A DNA stretch of 64,000 nt, taken from positions 62,001 to 126,000 of the forward strand of contig JAFSQE010000035.1 of assembly GCA_017446775.1 (NCBI GenBank), given 5' to 3'. The translations under genes were made by a program, and so were the position numbers. Of the stretch, positions 33,078-41,779 are shown in pieces; positions within the stretch are counted from its first letter, which is position 1; each line of letters begins with the position of its first letter. Below the pieces are notes generated by a model that made no database searches, had not been told where the DNA came from, and saw only the letters and a program-made list of their open reading frames with translations. The DNA comes from Bacteroidales bacterium. GTDB lineage: Bacteria; Bacteroidota; Bacteroidia; Bacteroidales; UBA932.

Positions 33078-35014
33078 TACTGTTCCAATATTTCGGCCAG
33101 AGAGGCCCATTCTTCCATTTTGATATCAAGTTCCCGCTTGTGTTCCAGATACTGGCGGGTCAGTTCCATTATGTCGTCGCCCTCGCCCGGGGCAGAGAGC
33201 ACCTTCTCTATCTCTGCCATCTTGGCCTCCAGGTCGGCAATCGCTTTTTCCAGGTTGCTGAAGCGGTTCTTCTTGCGGGCAAGTTCGCGCCGCGCCTCGC
33301 GGTCGGCTTGCGATACTGCCGTGGGTTTCTCTTTCACTGCGGGTTGCGCTGCCGCCGCCTGAGGGGTACTCTTACGCTCCAGCGCCTCGAAACCCTCTAT
33401 CTTCTTGCGGTAGAGGAAATCATCCACGCCGCCCAGATGCTCGCGGACCTTACCGTCGCCAAACTCGTAAATCTTATCTACAAGGCCTGTCAGGAAGTCA
33501 CGGTCGTGGCTCACCACAATCAATGTCCCGTCGTATTTTACAAGTGCCTGCTTCAGGATATCCTTGCTGCGGATATCCATGTGGTTGGTGGGTTCGTCAA
33601 GGGCAAGCAGGTTGTAGGGCTCCAGCATCAGCCGGGCCATGCTCAGCCGCGCCCGTTCGCCGCCGCTTAACACTGCCACCTTTTTGTCTATATCCTCGCC
33701 TCGGAAAAGGAATGCCCCAAGAATATCACGCAGCCTCATCCGCACATCACCCACAGCTATGCGATCCAGCGTTTCGTATACGGTATCGTTCCGGTTAAGC
33801 ACATCCTCCTGATTCTGGGCATAGTATCCGATCCTGACATTGTAGCCGACCTGCGCCTTCCCGGCAACGGGGACAAGCGCTCCCATAAGAGTCTTCATCA
33901 TGGTGGTCTTGCCTTCGCCGTTGCGCCCTACAAATGCCACCTTCTCCCCTCTTTTGATCTCTATGTTCGCCCCGGATAGAATTACTTTAGTGGGTGCGTC
34001 GGGATAGCTGATAACGGCGTCGGTTACCTTGAACGCCACATCGCCGCTGCGGGGTGCCGGGGGGAACTTGACACTAAGCGCACTGTTGTCTTCAACCTCC
34101 ATCTCTATGCGCTCCATCTTTTCCAACAGCTTGATGCGGCTCTGCACCTGATTGCTCTTGGTTGGTTTGTAACGGAAGCGCTCTATGAACTCTTCTGTCT
34201 TCTCTATGGTGCGCTGCTGGTTTTCGTATGCCGCCTGCTGTTGTTCTATCCGCTCTTTGCGAAGGACAAGATACTTGCTGTAGGGAACCTTGTAGTCGTG
34301 GATGCGGCCCAGCATAATCTCTACCGTTCGGTTGGTGGTATTATCCAAAAAACGGCGGTCGTGGGATACCAGCAACATTGACCCCTGGAATGTCTGCAGA
34401 TAATCTTCCAGCCACTGGATGGATTCTATGTCAAGATGGTTGGTCGGCTCGTCCAGCAGCAGTACGTCGGGTTTGCGCAGCAGAATCTTTGCCAGCTCTA
34501 TACGCATGTTCCACCCTTGCGAGAATGTCTCTGTAGCCCGGTCCATCTCATTGTCGCGGAAACCCAGGCCCCGGAGGGTCTTGAGTGACGCCACCTCGGG
34601 AGACTGGTCTGATACGATTGCAAGGCGGTCGTTTATCGAGTTCATCTCAAGTATCAGGCGCTCATATCCTTTGGAATCGTAGTCCGTGCGGCTGGCGAGT
34701 TCGTTGGAAATCTCATCCAGACGGGAGTGCAGCGCAAACAGGTCGTCGAATACCGTCATCGTCTCCTGCAGCACGCTGCGTCCCTTGTTGTGCCGCATCT
34801 GTTGGGGGAGATAACCTATTGTTAGGTTGTTGGGCACCATTACCTCTCCTGAAGTCGGATGCTGCTCACCTACGATAAGCTTCAGCAAGGTGGATTTACC
34901 GGCACCGTTGCGTCCGGTAAGTCCGATGCGGTCTTTCTCACTGATGTGCAAAGAAATATCGTTCAGCAGCGTAGTGCCGCCAAACGATACTGTAAGATCG
35001 GTCAGGGATATCAT
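33077..35014 (-). CDS. ABC-F family ATPase
   Basis: A 645-residue protein with two ABC cassettes and no membrane spans. Cassette 1 has GRNGAGKSTLLKL and LLLDEPTNHLDIES, cassette 2 has GRNGEGKTTMMKT, LSGGERARLSMARLML and ALDEPTNHMD. The inter-domain linker around residues 240-310 is rich in charged residues (ENQQRTIEKTEEFIERFRYK), and a C-terminal coiled coil follows (LARKKNRFSNLEKAIADLEA). ABC-F proteins act on the ribosome, some giving antibiotic resistance, others acting in translation; this one resembles the Uup/YdiF housekeeping group. Operon with tatC upstream (4-base overlap). Confidence 0.9.
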   Translation of the reverse strand: MISLTDLTVSFGGTTLLNDISLHISEKDRIGLTGRNGAGKSTLLKLIVGEQHPTSGEVMVPNNLTIGYLPQQMRHNKGRSVLQETMTVFDDLFALHSRLDEISNELASRTDYDSKGYERLILEMNSINDRLAIVSDQSPEVASLKTLRGLGFRDNEMDRATETFSQGWNMRIELAKILLRKPDVLLLDEPTNHLDIESIQWLEDYLQTFQGSMLLVSHDRRFLDNTTNRTVEIMLGRIHDYKVPYSKYLVLRKERIEQQQAAYENQQRTIEKTEEFIERFRYKPTKSNQVQSRIKLLEKMERIEMEVEDNSALSVKFPPAPRSGDVAFKVTDAVISYPDAPTKVILSGANIEIKRGEKVAFVGRNGEGKTTMMKTLMGALVPVAGKAQVGYNVRIGYYAQNQEDVLNRNDTVYETLDRIAVGDVRMRLRDILGAFLFRGEDIDKKVAVLSGGERARLSMARLMLEPYNLLALDEPTNHMDIRSKDILKQALVKYDGTLIVVSHDRDFLTGLVDKIYEFGDGKVREHLGGVDDFLYRKKIEGFEALERKSTPQAAAAQPAVKEKPTAVSQADREARRELARKKNRFSNLEKAIADLEAKMAEIEKVLSAPGEGDDIMELTRQYLEHKRELDIKMEEWASLAEILEQ

Positions 35015-35826
35015 CGCCCATCGTGTGCGGCATCCTCTGCCGCTGCTTCATCCTCTTCATCCTCTTTCTGCTCGCTCTTGCAAACAAGTATGCTGATACC
35101 ATAAAGCAGCGAGAGCGGTATGGCCGCAATCAGCATAGAGAACGGATCGGCCGGGGTAATGACGGCAGCAAGCACCGCGATAATGACCACCGCCCATTTC
35201 CAGGCAGCAATCAGCGACTGGCGCGTTATCAGCCCGATCTGTGAAAGCACGGCAATCAGTGTCGGGATTTCGAATACGATGCCGAACACAATCACGGTAG
35301 AATTGACCGTAGAGATATATGAGTTAAGCGAAATGGTGTTGACCACCGCCTCGCTGACCTTGTATCCGTCAAAGAAATTGACAATAAGAGGCAGGATTAT
35401 ACAATACCCGACCGCAATACCCAGGTAGAACAAAAAAGAGGCGAAGATAAACGCCCGCCTTGTGGCCCGCCTCTCGTTCTGATACAGGGCCGGGGCGATG
35501 AATCGCCAGATTTCAAATATCACGTAGGGGCAGCACGCTATAAAGGCGCACATGAATGTCACCCTCATGTGAACCATGAACTGGGTCGAGAGCTCTATGT
35601 TTACAAGCTGCAGGCCGGTGGTCATACCGAACCACTTGTAAAAGAAAAAATCAGAGCGTGACGGCGCCAGGATAAGGGAGTCGAAGAGAAAGTCCTTGAA
35701 GAAAAAGAGTACGACAAAGGCCACGAGCAGCGCGATCACCACCCTGAAAAGTCCTTGTCGCAGAGCCTCCAGGTGATCCCAGAAACTCATGTTCTTGGAT
35801 TCGTCAAGCTTCTCTTCCTCTGCCAT
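35011..35826 (-). CDS. tatC: Twin-arginine translocase subunit TatC
   Basis: A 271-residue membrane protein with six hydrophobic spans. It contains the conserved SFWDHLEALRQGLFR N-terminal segment, where the family has a signal-peptide-binding glutamate and arginine, and the long periplasmic loop with CPYVIFEIWRFIAPALY. TatC recognises twin-arginine signal peptides. The last 30 residues are an acidic tail (SEQKEDEEDEAAAEDAAHD). It follows tatA by six bases and overlaps the ABC-F gene. Confidence 0.94.
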   Translation of the reverse strand: MAEEEKLDESKNMSFWDHLEALRQGLFRVVIALLVAFVVLFFFKDFLFDSLILAPSRSDFFFYKWFGMTTGLQLVNIELSTQFMVHMRVTFMCAFIACCPYVIFEIWRFIAPALYQNERRATRRAFIFASFLFYLGIAVGYCIILPLIVNFFDGYKVSEAVVNTISLNSYISTVNSTVIVFGIVFEIPTLIAVLSQIGLITRQSLIAAWKWAVVIIAVLAAVITPADPFSMLIAAIPLSLLYGISILVCKSEQKEDEEDEAAAEDAAHDGR

Positions 35827-35832
35827 GGGGCG

Positions 35833-36063
35833 TTACTCCACCTTCTTGGGTTCCTCTTTGTCGATGTCGGACTTGATTTCGTTAATCTCTTTCTCGGCCT
35901 CTTTCATGCCGTGCTTGAACTCCTTGACGCCTTTGCCCACACCGCGCATCAGCTCGGGAATCTTCTTTCCGCCAAAGAGAAGGAGGATAATCAATACGAT
36001 GATGACCCACTGCCAGGGGCCAACCACGCCCATCGGAAGGATAAACAATGATAAAGCAGTCAT
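35833..36063 (-). CDS. tatA: Sec-independent translocase subunit TatA
   Basis: A 76-residue protein with one N-terminal span (WVIIVLIILLLFGGKKIPEL) ending in the FGxKKxPEL hinge, then an amphipathic helix RGVGKGVKEFKHGMKEAE and an acidic tail. This is the standard TatA/E layout. It is followed directly by tatC; no TatB is seen, as in many Bacteroidota, so a TatA-TatC system is implied. Confidence 0.93.
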   Translation of the reverse strand: MTALSLFILPMGVVGPWQWVIIVLIILLLFGGKKIPELMRGVGKGVKEFKHGMKEAEKEINEIKSDIDKEEPKKVE

Positions 36064-36088
36064 AATTGGTATTGTTAGTGATTAATAA

Positions 36089-38728
36089 TTACAATTTTGC
36101 AAGCCGCTCTTTAAGTGATGCAAGTTTCTGCATGGCATCGCTCTGTTTCTTGCGCTCTGTCTCTACCACGGCGGCGGGAGCGTTTGCCACAAAGCGTTCG
36201 TTGCCCAGTTTAGCATTTACCCCTTTGAGGAAGCCTTCGTACCGTGCGATTTCAGAGAGAATCTTGTTCTTCTCTACCTCAGCATCTATCTTACCCTCCA
36301 GTGGCACAAAGAACTGAACCGTACCGGCCAGGAACGACTCCCCTGCAGCACTGCCAAAGTCGGTAACAGTTGCAATATCGGATATATTTGCCATTTTTGC
36401 AACAAGCGGCGTCATTTCTGCCGGGAAATTACCCTTTACCTTAAGTGTAAGGGCCTCTTTTGGCGATATGTTCTTCTTGGCACGAAGTGCGCGTATCTCA
36501 GTAACGGCCTGGGCCGCCACATTGAAATCTGCAATCACCTGAGGATCGAAACCGCAAGGTTTGGCAGAGGCGGCATACATTATTGTCTCGCCCGGTTTGC
36601 GCTCTTTGATAGCCTGCCACAACTCTTCTGTGATAAACGGAGTAAAGGGGTGCAGCATCTTGAGCAGCGTCTCAAAGAAACCGATAGTCTGCTCGTATGT
36701 CTCACGGGCGATACTCTCTCCGTATGCGGGTTTCACAAGCTCCAGATACCAGGCGCAGAAATCGTCCCAGAAGAGCTTGTAAACCGCCATGATGGCATCG
36801 CTGATGCGGTATTTGGAGTAGTGGTCCTCTACTGCGGCGACTGTTTCGTCAAGGCGCGCCCTGAACCATTTTACAGCCAGAGCGGCTACCGCCGTTGCGG
36901 GTTTGTCCTCTACAGAGAACATCTGTACCAGGCGGAACGCGTTCCAGACCTTGTTGCAGAAGTTGCGCCCCTGCTCTACCTGGCTCTCGTCAAACAGGAT
37001 ATCGTTCCCGGCACTGGTGCAAAGCATCATGCCAAGACGGACAGCATCGGCGCCGTATTTCGCAATCAAATCAAGCGGGTCGGGCGAGTTGCCAAGGCTC
37101 TTGGACATCTTGCGCCCCAGCTTGTCGCGCACGATACCGGTCAGGAAGACGTTGCGGAACGGAACTTCACCCATAAACTCGTTGCCAGCCATAATCATCC
37201 TGGCCACCCAGAAGAAGAGGATATCGGGTCCGGTTACAAGGTCGCTGGTGGGATAGTAGTACGCCAGGTCGGCGTTGGGTTTGCTCTCCGGATGGCCGGC
37301 GCGGTTTGTATCAAACACGCTGATGGGCCACAGCCAGCTGCTGAACCAGGTGTCCAGCACGTCGGAGTCCTGCCGCAGGTCTTCTGCCTTGAGGGCCTGG
37401 TCTTTGGCCTTGGCCTTGCGCAGTGCCTCACCGGCATTGGGGGCAACCACATAACTGCCGTCGGGCAGATAATAAGCCGGGATGCGCTGACCCCACCAAA
37501 GCTGGCGGGAGATGCACCAGTCGCGTACGTTCTCCATCCAGTGGCGGTAGGTATTTCGGTATTTGTCTGGAATCAGTTTTACGTCTCCGTTCTCTACGCT
37601 GGCAAGGGCATCCTTTGCAAGTGCCTCCATCTTGAGGAACCACTGGGTTGAAAGGCGCGGCTCGATTACGGCGTTGGTGCGTTCCGAGTAACCTATGGGG
37701 GATGTGTAATCCTCTGTCTTCACCAGGTTGCCGGCATCCAAGAGCATCTTCTCTATCTTGCGGCGGGCTTCAAAGCGGTCTTCGCCCACAAGGATCTGCG
37801 CCTTCTGGTTCAGACGGCCGTGGTCGTCTATAATATCCAGAACCTCCAGGTTGTGGCGCAGGCCGATTTCGTAGTCGTTCACATCGTGCGCCGGGGTCAC
37901 CTTAAGGCAGCCGGTACCGAAGTCCATCTCTACATAATCATCCTCGATAACTGGAATCTCCTTGTTAATGAGCGGTATAAGCACCTTTTTGCCGTGCAGC
38001 CACTTGTGCCGTTCATCTGCCGGATTGACGCAGATTGCAGCATCGGCCATTATGGTCTCGGGACGGGTGGTTGCGATAACCAGGAACTTGTCGGTGGGAT
38101 TGCCATTGCCGTCGCTCACAAAATAGCGCAGGTGGTAGAACTTGCTCTGGGTGTCGCGGTGGATAACCTCCTCGTCGCTCACTGCGGTCAGGCCAACGGG
38201 ATCCCAGTTTACCATTCGGGCGCCGCGATAGATATAACCCTTCTCATAAAAATAGCAGAATGTGTTGATTACAGCCTCGCTCAGCTCCGGGTCCATGGTG
38301 AATTTGGTGCGGTCCCAATCGCAGCTTGCGCCCAGTTTGCGCAGCTGTTTAAGGATTATGCCGCCGTGCTCTTCTTTCCACTCCCAGGCATATTTGAGAA
38401 ACTCTTCGCGGGAGATATCCTCTTTGCTGATGCCCTGTGCACGAAGTTTTGCAACGACCTTGTTCTCGGTAGCGATGGATGCATGGTCGGTGCCGGGAAC
38501 CCAGCAGGCGTTCTTGCCGTCCATGCGCGCCTTGCGCACCAGCACATCGTTAATGGTATTGTTGAGCACATGCCCCATGTGCAGGATACCTGTCACATTT
38601 GGCGGGGGAATGACTATAGTATAAGGTTCCCTGCTGTCTGGTTCCGAATGGAAAAACTTATGATCCACCCAGTATGCATACCATTTGTCTTCTACCGTCG
38701 TAGGGTTATACTTCGCTTCAAGCTCCAT
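36089..38728 (-). CDS. valS: Valine-tRNA ligase
   Basis: An 879-residue class Ia synthetase. HIGH motif in NVTGILHMGHVLNNTIND near residue 45, KMSKS in GRKMSKSLGNSPDP near residue 530, editing (CP1) domain in between with TTRPETIMAD, and a C-terminal coiled-coil arm (residues about 810-879) typical of ValRS. Length fits the family (860-950). It lies between maf and tatA on the same strand, spaced 21 and 25 bases. Confidence 0.96.
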   Translation of the reverse strand: MELEAKYNPTTVEDKWYAYWVDHKFFHSEPDSREPYTIVIPPPNVTGILHMGHVLNNTINDVLVRKARMDGKNACWVPGTDHASIATENKVVAKLRAQGISKEDISREEFLKYAWEWKEEHGGIILKQLRKLGASCDWDRTKFTMDPELSEAVINTFCYFYEKGYIYRGARMVNWDPVGLTAVSDEEVIHRDTQSKFYHLRYFVSDGNGNPTDKFLVIATTRPETIMADAAICVNPADERHKWLHGKKVLIPLINKEIPVIEDDYVEMDFGTGCLKVTPAHDVNDYEIGLRHNLEVLDIIDDHGRLNQKAQILVGEDRFEARRKIEKMLLDAGNLVKTEDYTSPIGYSERTNAVIEPRLSTQWFLKMEALAKDALASVENGDVKLIPDKYRNTYRHWMENVRDWCISRQLWWGQRIPAYYLPDGSYVVAPNAGEALRKAKAKDQALKAEDLRQDSDVLDTWFSSWLWPISVFDTNRAGHPESKPNADLAYYYPTSDLVTGPDILFFWVARMIMAGNEFMGEVPFRNVFLTGIVRDKLGRKMSKSLGNSPDPLDLIAKYGADAVRLGMMLCTSAGNDILFDESQVEQGRNFCNKVWNAFRLVQMFSVEDKPATAVAALAVKWFRARLDETVAAVEDHYSKYRISDAIMAVYKLFWDDFCAWYLELVKPAYGESIARETYEQTIGFFETLLKMLHPFTPFITEELWQAIKERKPGETIMYAASAKPCGFDPQVIADFNVAAQAVTEIRALRAKKNISPKEALTLKVKGNFPAEMTPLVAKMANISDIATVTDFGSAAGESFLAGTVQFFVPLEGKIDAEVEKNKILSEIARYEGFLKGVNAKLGNERFVANAPAAVVETERKKQSDAMQKLASLKERLAKL

Positions 38729-38749
38729 TGTCTTATATTTGCTGTAATA

Positions 38750-39334
38750 CTAAAAACCTGCGAATTTAATCAATTCATCGTATACTTTGTGCACCGGGAA
38801 GCCCATTACATTGTAAAATGAACCCTCGATAGAGGTGCATGCGGCATACCCTATCCACTCCTGTATACCGTATGCTCCGGCTTTGTCGTAAGGCCTGCAG
38901 GTATCCACATAATAATCAATCTCGGCGTCGGTGAGTATCCGGAAGGTAACCAGAGTGGTATCAGACACCGTTTCGCAATGGTTCCTGTCGCGCATCGTTA
39001 CTGCAGTTATCACCTCGTGGGTATGTCCGGAGAGTTTGTGCAACATCCCCACCGCCTCTTCCCTGCTGTGCGGCTTGCCCATAATCAGGCTGTCAGAAAG
39101 CACCATCGTATCGGAGGTGATAAGTATCTCATCTGCATCAAGCTCACGCCAGAAACCCATTGACTTACCGTAAGACATAGCTGCCGGCACTTTGCAGTGC
39201 GGCATATCCTGCGGGAATGACTCCTCGAAAGTCGTGCGTGTATCCACCGTAAAGTCAACGTCAAGTGCAGCAAGCAGTTGCTTGCGCCGGGGCGAATTGC
39301 TCGCCAGAATCACCCTTTTACCGTTAAGATTCAT
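38750..39334 (-). CDS. maf: Maf-family nucleotide pyrophosphatase
   Basis: A 194-residue house-cleaning enzyme that hydrolyses dTTP, UTP and modified nucleotides. Motifs: VILASNSPRRKQLLAAL at the start, FEESFPQ, ITSDTMVLSD with the metal-binding aspartate, and YDKAGAYGIQEW near the C-terminus. The last motif, with GIQ, is common to the dTTP/UTP subgroup. It stands 21 bases upstream of valS and probably heads that operon. Confidence 0.92.
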   Translation of the reverse strand: MNLNGKRVILASNSPRRKQLLAALDVDFTVDTRTTFEESFPQDMPHCKVPAAMSYGKSMGFWRELDADEILITSDTMVLSDSLIMGKPHSREEAVGMLHKLSGHTHEVITAVTMRDRNHCETVSDTTLVTFRILTDAEIDYYVDTCRPYDKAGAYGIQEWIGYAACTSIEGSFYNVMGFPVHKVYDELIKFAGF

Positions 39335-39359
39335 AGGTCGCGAATTTACTTATTTTGCT

Positions 39360-39367
39360 TAACTTTG
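39360..39367 (+). promoter_or_regulatory. Candidate -7 box for the GH110-like gene
   Basis: TAACTTTG is a full TAnnTTTG match 31 bases before the ATG at 39399 (7 bases before the alternative ATG at 39375). It favours the inner start. No clear -33 element. Confidence 0.45.
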
Positions 39368-39398
39368 TCAAAATATGCAACCATACTTATCCGGCTCT

Positions 39399-41069
39399 AT
39401 GAAAAAGATTTCCCTTATTGCCTACGCTATTGCCGCGGCATTCCTTTGCGCCTGCAACCCCGGCACCACTGTTTCCGTTGAAGATTTCGGGGCGAAGCCC
39501 GACGACGGAGTAAACGATGCCGATGCCCTGCGCGCTGCGGCAAAATACTGCCGCGAACACCCCAACACCACCCTGGTCTTTCCTGCCGGCGTATATGATT
39601 TTTCCGATCCGGATGCTGCCAGGATAGAGCGCGAGGCGATAGACGGCACCTACGGCTATGGGCTTCAGGTGCAGCGCTACCTTTTCATACCCACAAAACC
39701 GTACGTCACCGGCCTGGACTTTACCGGAGCCAGGAACCTTACCATCGAGGCGTACGGGGCGAAGTTGATGGTAGAAGGTTGGATGGAGCTGCTGGCATTT
39801 ATCCGTTGCAAGAACGTCACCGTAAAGGGTCTCCAGGTAGATTACAAGCGCCATAACAATATAGAGGCTGTGATCACCGCAATCAAAGGCGATATTATTG
39901 AGGCCGAGTTCGATCCCGAATACTATAAATACAGCGACAGGCTGGTTCAGGGGCGCACCGAGTTCTACAACCCCCGTATCGGCCAGTTTTACGACTGCGA
40001 CGGCGGTATGATTGGCAGCCCTGAGCCCGGCAAGGTCCTGTTCAAGTTCACCAGGAGCATCTCCGAGGTCGGCGACATCCTGGTAATCCGCCACGGAGGT
40101 CACTACCGCCCCTGCTATATGCTTCGCGAAAGCGAGAATGTCACCCTAAAGGATATCATTATCTACAGCTTCCCCGGAATGGGCGTCGTTGGTCACGAAA
40201 CCGAGAATATCCTGCTGGACCATATCCAGGTAGTCCCCTACCCCGGCCGCTATACCAGCACCACCACCGATGCGACCCACTTTACATCCTGCCGCGGCAA
40301 TATCACCATCCAGAACTGCATATTCCGCGGCTGTCTGGACGATTGCACCAATATCCACAATTATTACTGGTACCCCTATGCGCAGGAAGATCAGAACAAA
40401 GTTGAGATTCGTGTAGAGAAGGCCGACCTGCACGCCCAGTCGCTGGATTATCCCCACAAGGGCGACACGTTAAGTCTGATTCACCGCCGCAGCATCGCTC
40501 CGCTGGATAAGTTCGTGGTACGCGACGTGGATACATCGTGGGTTGACTGGAAAGTAGTTGTCACCCTCGACAAACCCATCACCCAGGCGCAGTGCGACAG
40601 CGGCTTCCTCTACAACACCAATTTCATCTACGCCAATATCGTCAACAACACGGTTGTCTCCAAGTCGGGCCGTGCATTCTATGTAAAGGTACCGCGCGCA
40701 TACGTCGGCTACAACAAGATAATCAAGACATCCATGACGGCACTCAAGATTGGCGGAGAACTGTGGTGGCACGAAGCCGGCCCGATAAAGGATATCCTTG
40801 TTGAACACAACTACATCGCAAACTGCAACTACATCCACACCATCTATACACATCCCGACTGGGACGGCTCTGTGATTTACGTAACATCCGATACAGAAGA
40901 GGTCGGTCCGTATATAAATTCCGGCCTGGTGGTGCGAGACAATGTCTTTACCGACAACTATGGGAGCGAGTTTGTAATGTGCGACTGCGAAAACTGCCAC
41001 ATCTACCGCAACGTGAGCGACTCGCTGCGCGTGGTACAGAACCACTGCCAGAACATAATCATAGAATAG
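39399..41069 (+). CDS. GH110-like alpha-galactosidase lipoprotein (beta-helix)
   Basis: A 556-residue lipoprotein (MKKISLIAYAIAAAFLCAC, Cys19 or so as lipid site) with a pectate-lyase-like opening DFGAKPDDGVNDADALRAAA and a right-handed beta-helix body. Residues D291, D314 and D315, in TTDATHFTSCRG and CLDDCTNIHNYY, have the same 23/24 spacing that I recall for the three catalytic aspartates of GH110 alpha-1,3-galactosidases (D321, D344, D345). GH110 enzymes remove terminal galactose from blood-group-B or linear glycans and are common in mucin-feeding Bacteroidales. The gene is solitary, without SusC/D partners. Convergent 11-base overlap with the HAD gene. Confidence 0.72.
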   Translation: MKKISLIAYAIAAAFLCACNPGTTVSVEDFGAKPDDGVNDADALRAAAKYCREHPNTTLVFPAGVYDFSDPDAARIEREAIDGTYGYGLQVQRYLFIPTKPYVTGLDFTGARNLTIEAYGAKLMVEGWMELLAFIRCKNVTVKGLQVDYKRHNNIEAVITAIKGDIIEAEFDPEYYKYSDRLVQGRTEFYNPRIGQFYDCDGGMIGSPEPGKVLFKFTRSISEVGDILVIRHGGHYRPCYMLRESENVTLKDIIIYSFPGMGVVGHETENILLDHIQVVPYPGRYTSTTTDATHFTSCRGNITIQNCIFRGCLDDCTNIHNYYWYPYAQEDQNKVEIRVEKADLHAQSLDYPHKGDTLSLIHRRSIAPLDKFVVRDVDTSWVDWKVVVTLDKPITQAQCDSGFLYNTNFIYANIVNNTVVSKSGRAFYVKVPRAYVGYNKIIKTSMTALKIGGELWWHEAGPIKDILVEHNYIANCNYIHTIYTHPDWDGSVIYVTSDTEEVGPYINSGLVVRDNVFTDNYGSEFVMCDCENCHIYRNVSDSLRVVQNHCQNIIIE

Positions 41070-41703
41070 CTGGCAGTTGACCCATCTTGTCGATGATGTA
41101 ATCGGCACCGGAGGCTGCGAGCTGCTCGTGGGTGGCATTGCCCCATGTCACTCCGCATGTGCGGCAACCTGCAGCGGCGCCCATCTGGATATCTACGGGC
41201 ATATCGCCAACTACAAGCGTTTCAGATGCAGGCACGCCAAAGTGTTCCAGACACTGCAGTACCGGATCGGGATTTGGCTTGGGCCTGCGCTGGGAATCGA
41301 CACCCAGGACATAGCTGACATATTCGCCCAGCCCCATATCCCTCACAAAGGCATCCAGGGAGACAGACAGGCGCGAAGAAGCAACGCACATATCGATTCC
41401 TCTGGCCTTTAGTTTTGCCAGCGACTGTTTCACGCCGGGGAAGGCCTGCGGCTTGAGCATAGCTTTGTATTCGTCAAAGACAATGCGGTACAGGGTGGCA
41501 CACTCCAGGCAGCGCTCTGGCGAGATGCCCGGGTTGAGAATCTCGAAACCGGTTTTAAGCGGCAAGCCTATGGTAGAGGCAATGGCATCTGCCTCCGGCA
41601 CCGGATAACCCATCCGCCGCATTGTCTCCTGCATCGTCTTTACAATATTCTCTTTGGTATCGCCAAGGGTTCCGTCAAAATCAAATACTATCAGCCGTGT
41701 CAT
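41059..41703 (-). CDS. HAD-superfamily phosphatase (Gph/PGMB-like)
   Basis: A 214-residue hydrolase with HAD motif I LIVFDFDGTLGDTKENIV, motif II ASSRLS, and motif III RRPKPNPDPVLQ with motif IV VVGDMPVDIQMG. A helical cap lies between motifs I and II, as in phosphoglycolate phosphatases and beta-phosphoglucomutases. Substrate unknown. The start MTRLIVFDFDG is 34 codons inside the open frame; a TACATTTG box (minus strand, 41723-41730) sits 20 bases upstream. Confidence 0.88.
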   Translation of the reverse strand: MTRLIVFDFDGTLGDTKENIVKTMQETMRRMGYPVPEADAIASTIGLPLKTGFEILNPGISPERCLECATLYRIVFDEYKAMLKPQAFPGVKQSLAKLKARGIDMCVASSRLSVSLDAFVRDMGLGEYVSYVLGVDSQRRPKPNPDPVLQCLEHFGVPASETLVVGDMPVDIQMGAAAGCRTCGVTWGNATHEQLAASGADYIIDKMGQLPAIL

Positions 41704-41722
41704 ATCTATTCTGTTTGCGCGC

Positions 41723-41760
41723 CAAATGTACGCAAATAGGGGGATTTCTTTATACATTTG
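41723..41760. promoter_or_regulatory. Divergent -7 boxes between HAD and DUF2207 genes
   Basis: TACATTTG occurs on the minus strand at 41723-41730 (for the HAD gene) and on the plus strand at 41753-41760 (for the DUF2207 gene, 19 bases before its ATG). Both match TAnnTTTG fully; -33 partners are weak. Confidence 0.45.
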
Positions 41761-41779
41761 CAAGATAATACGCATCTTT

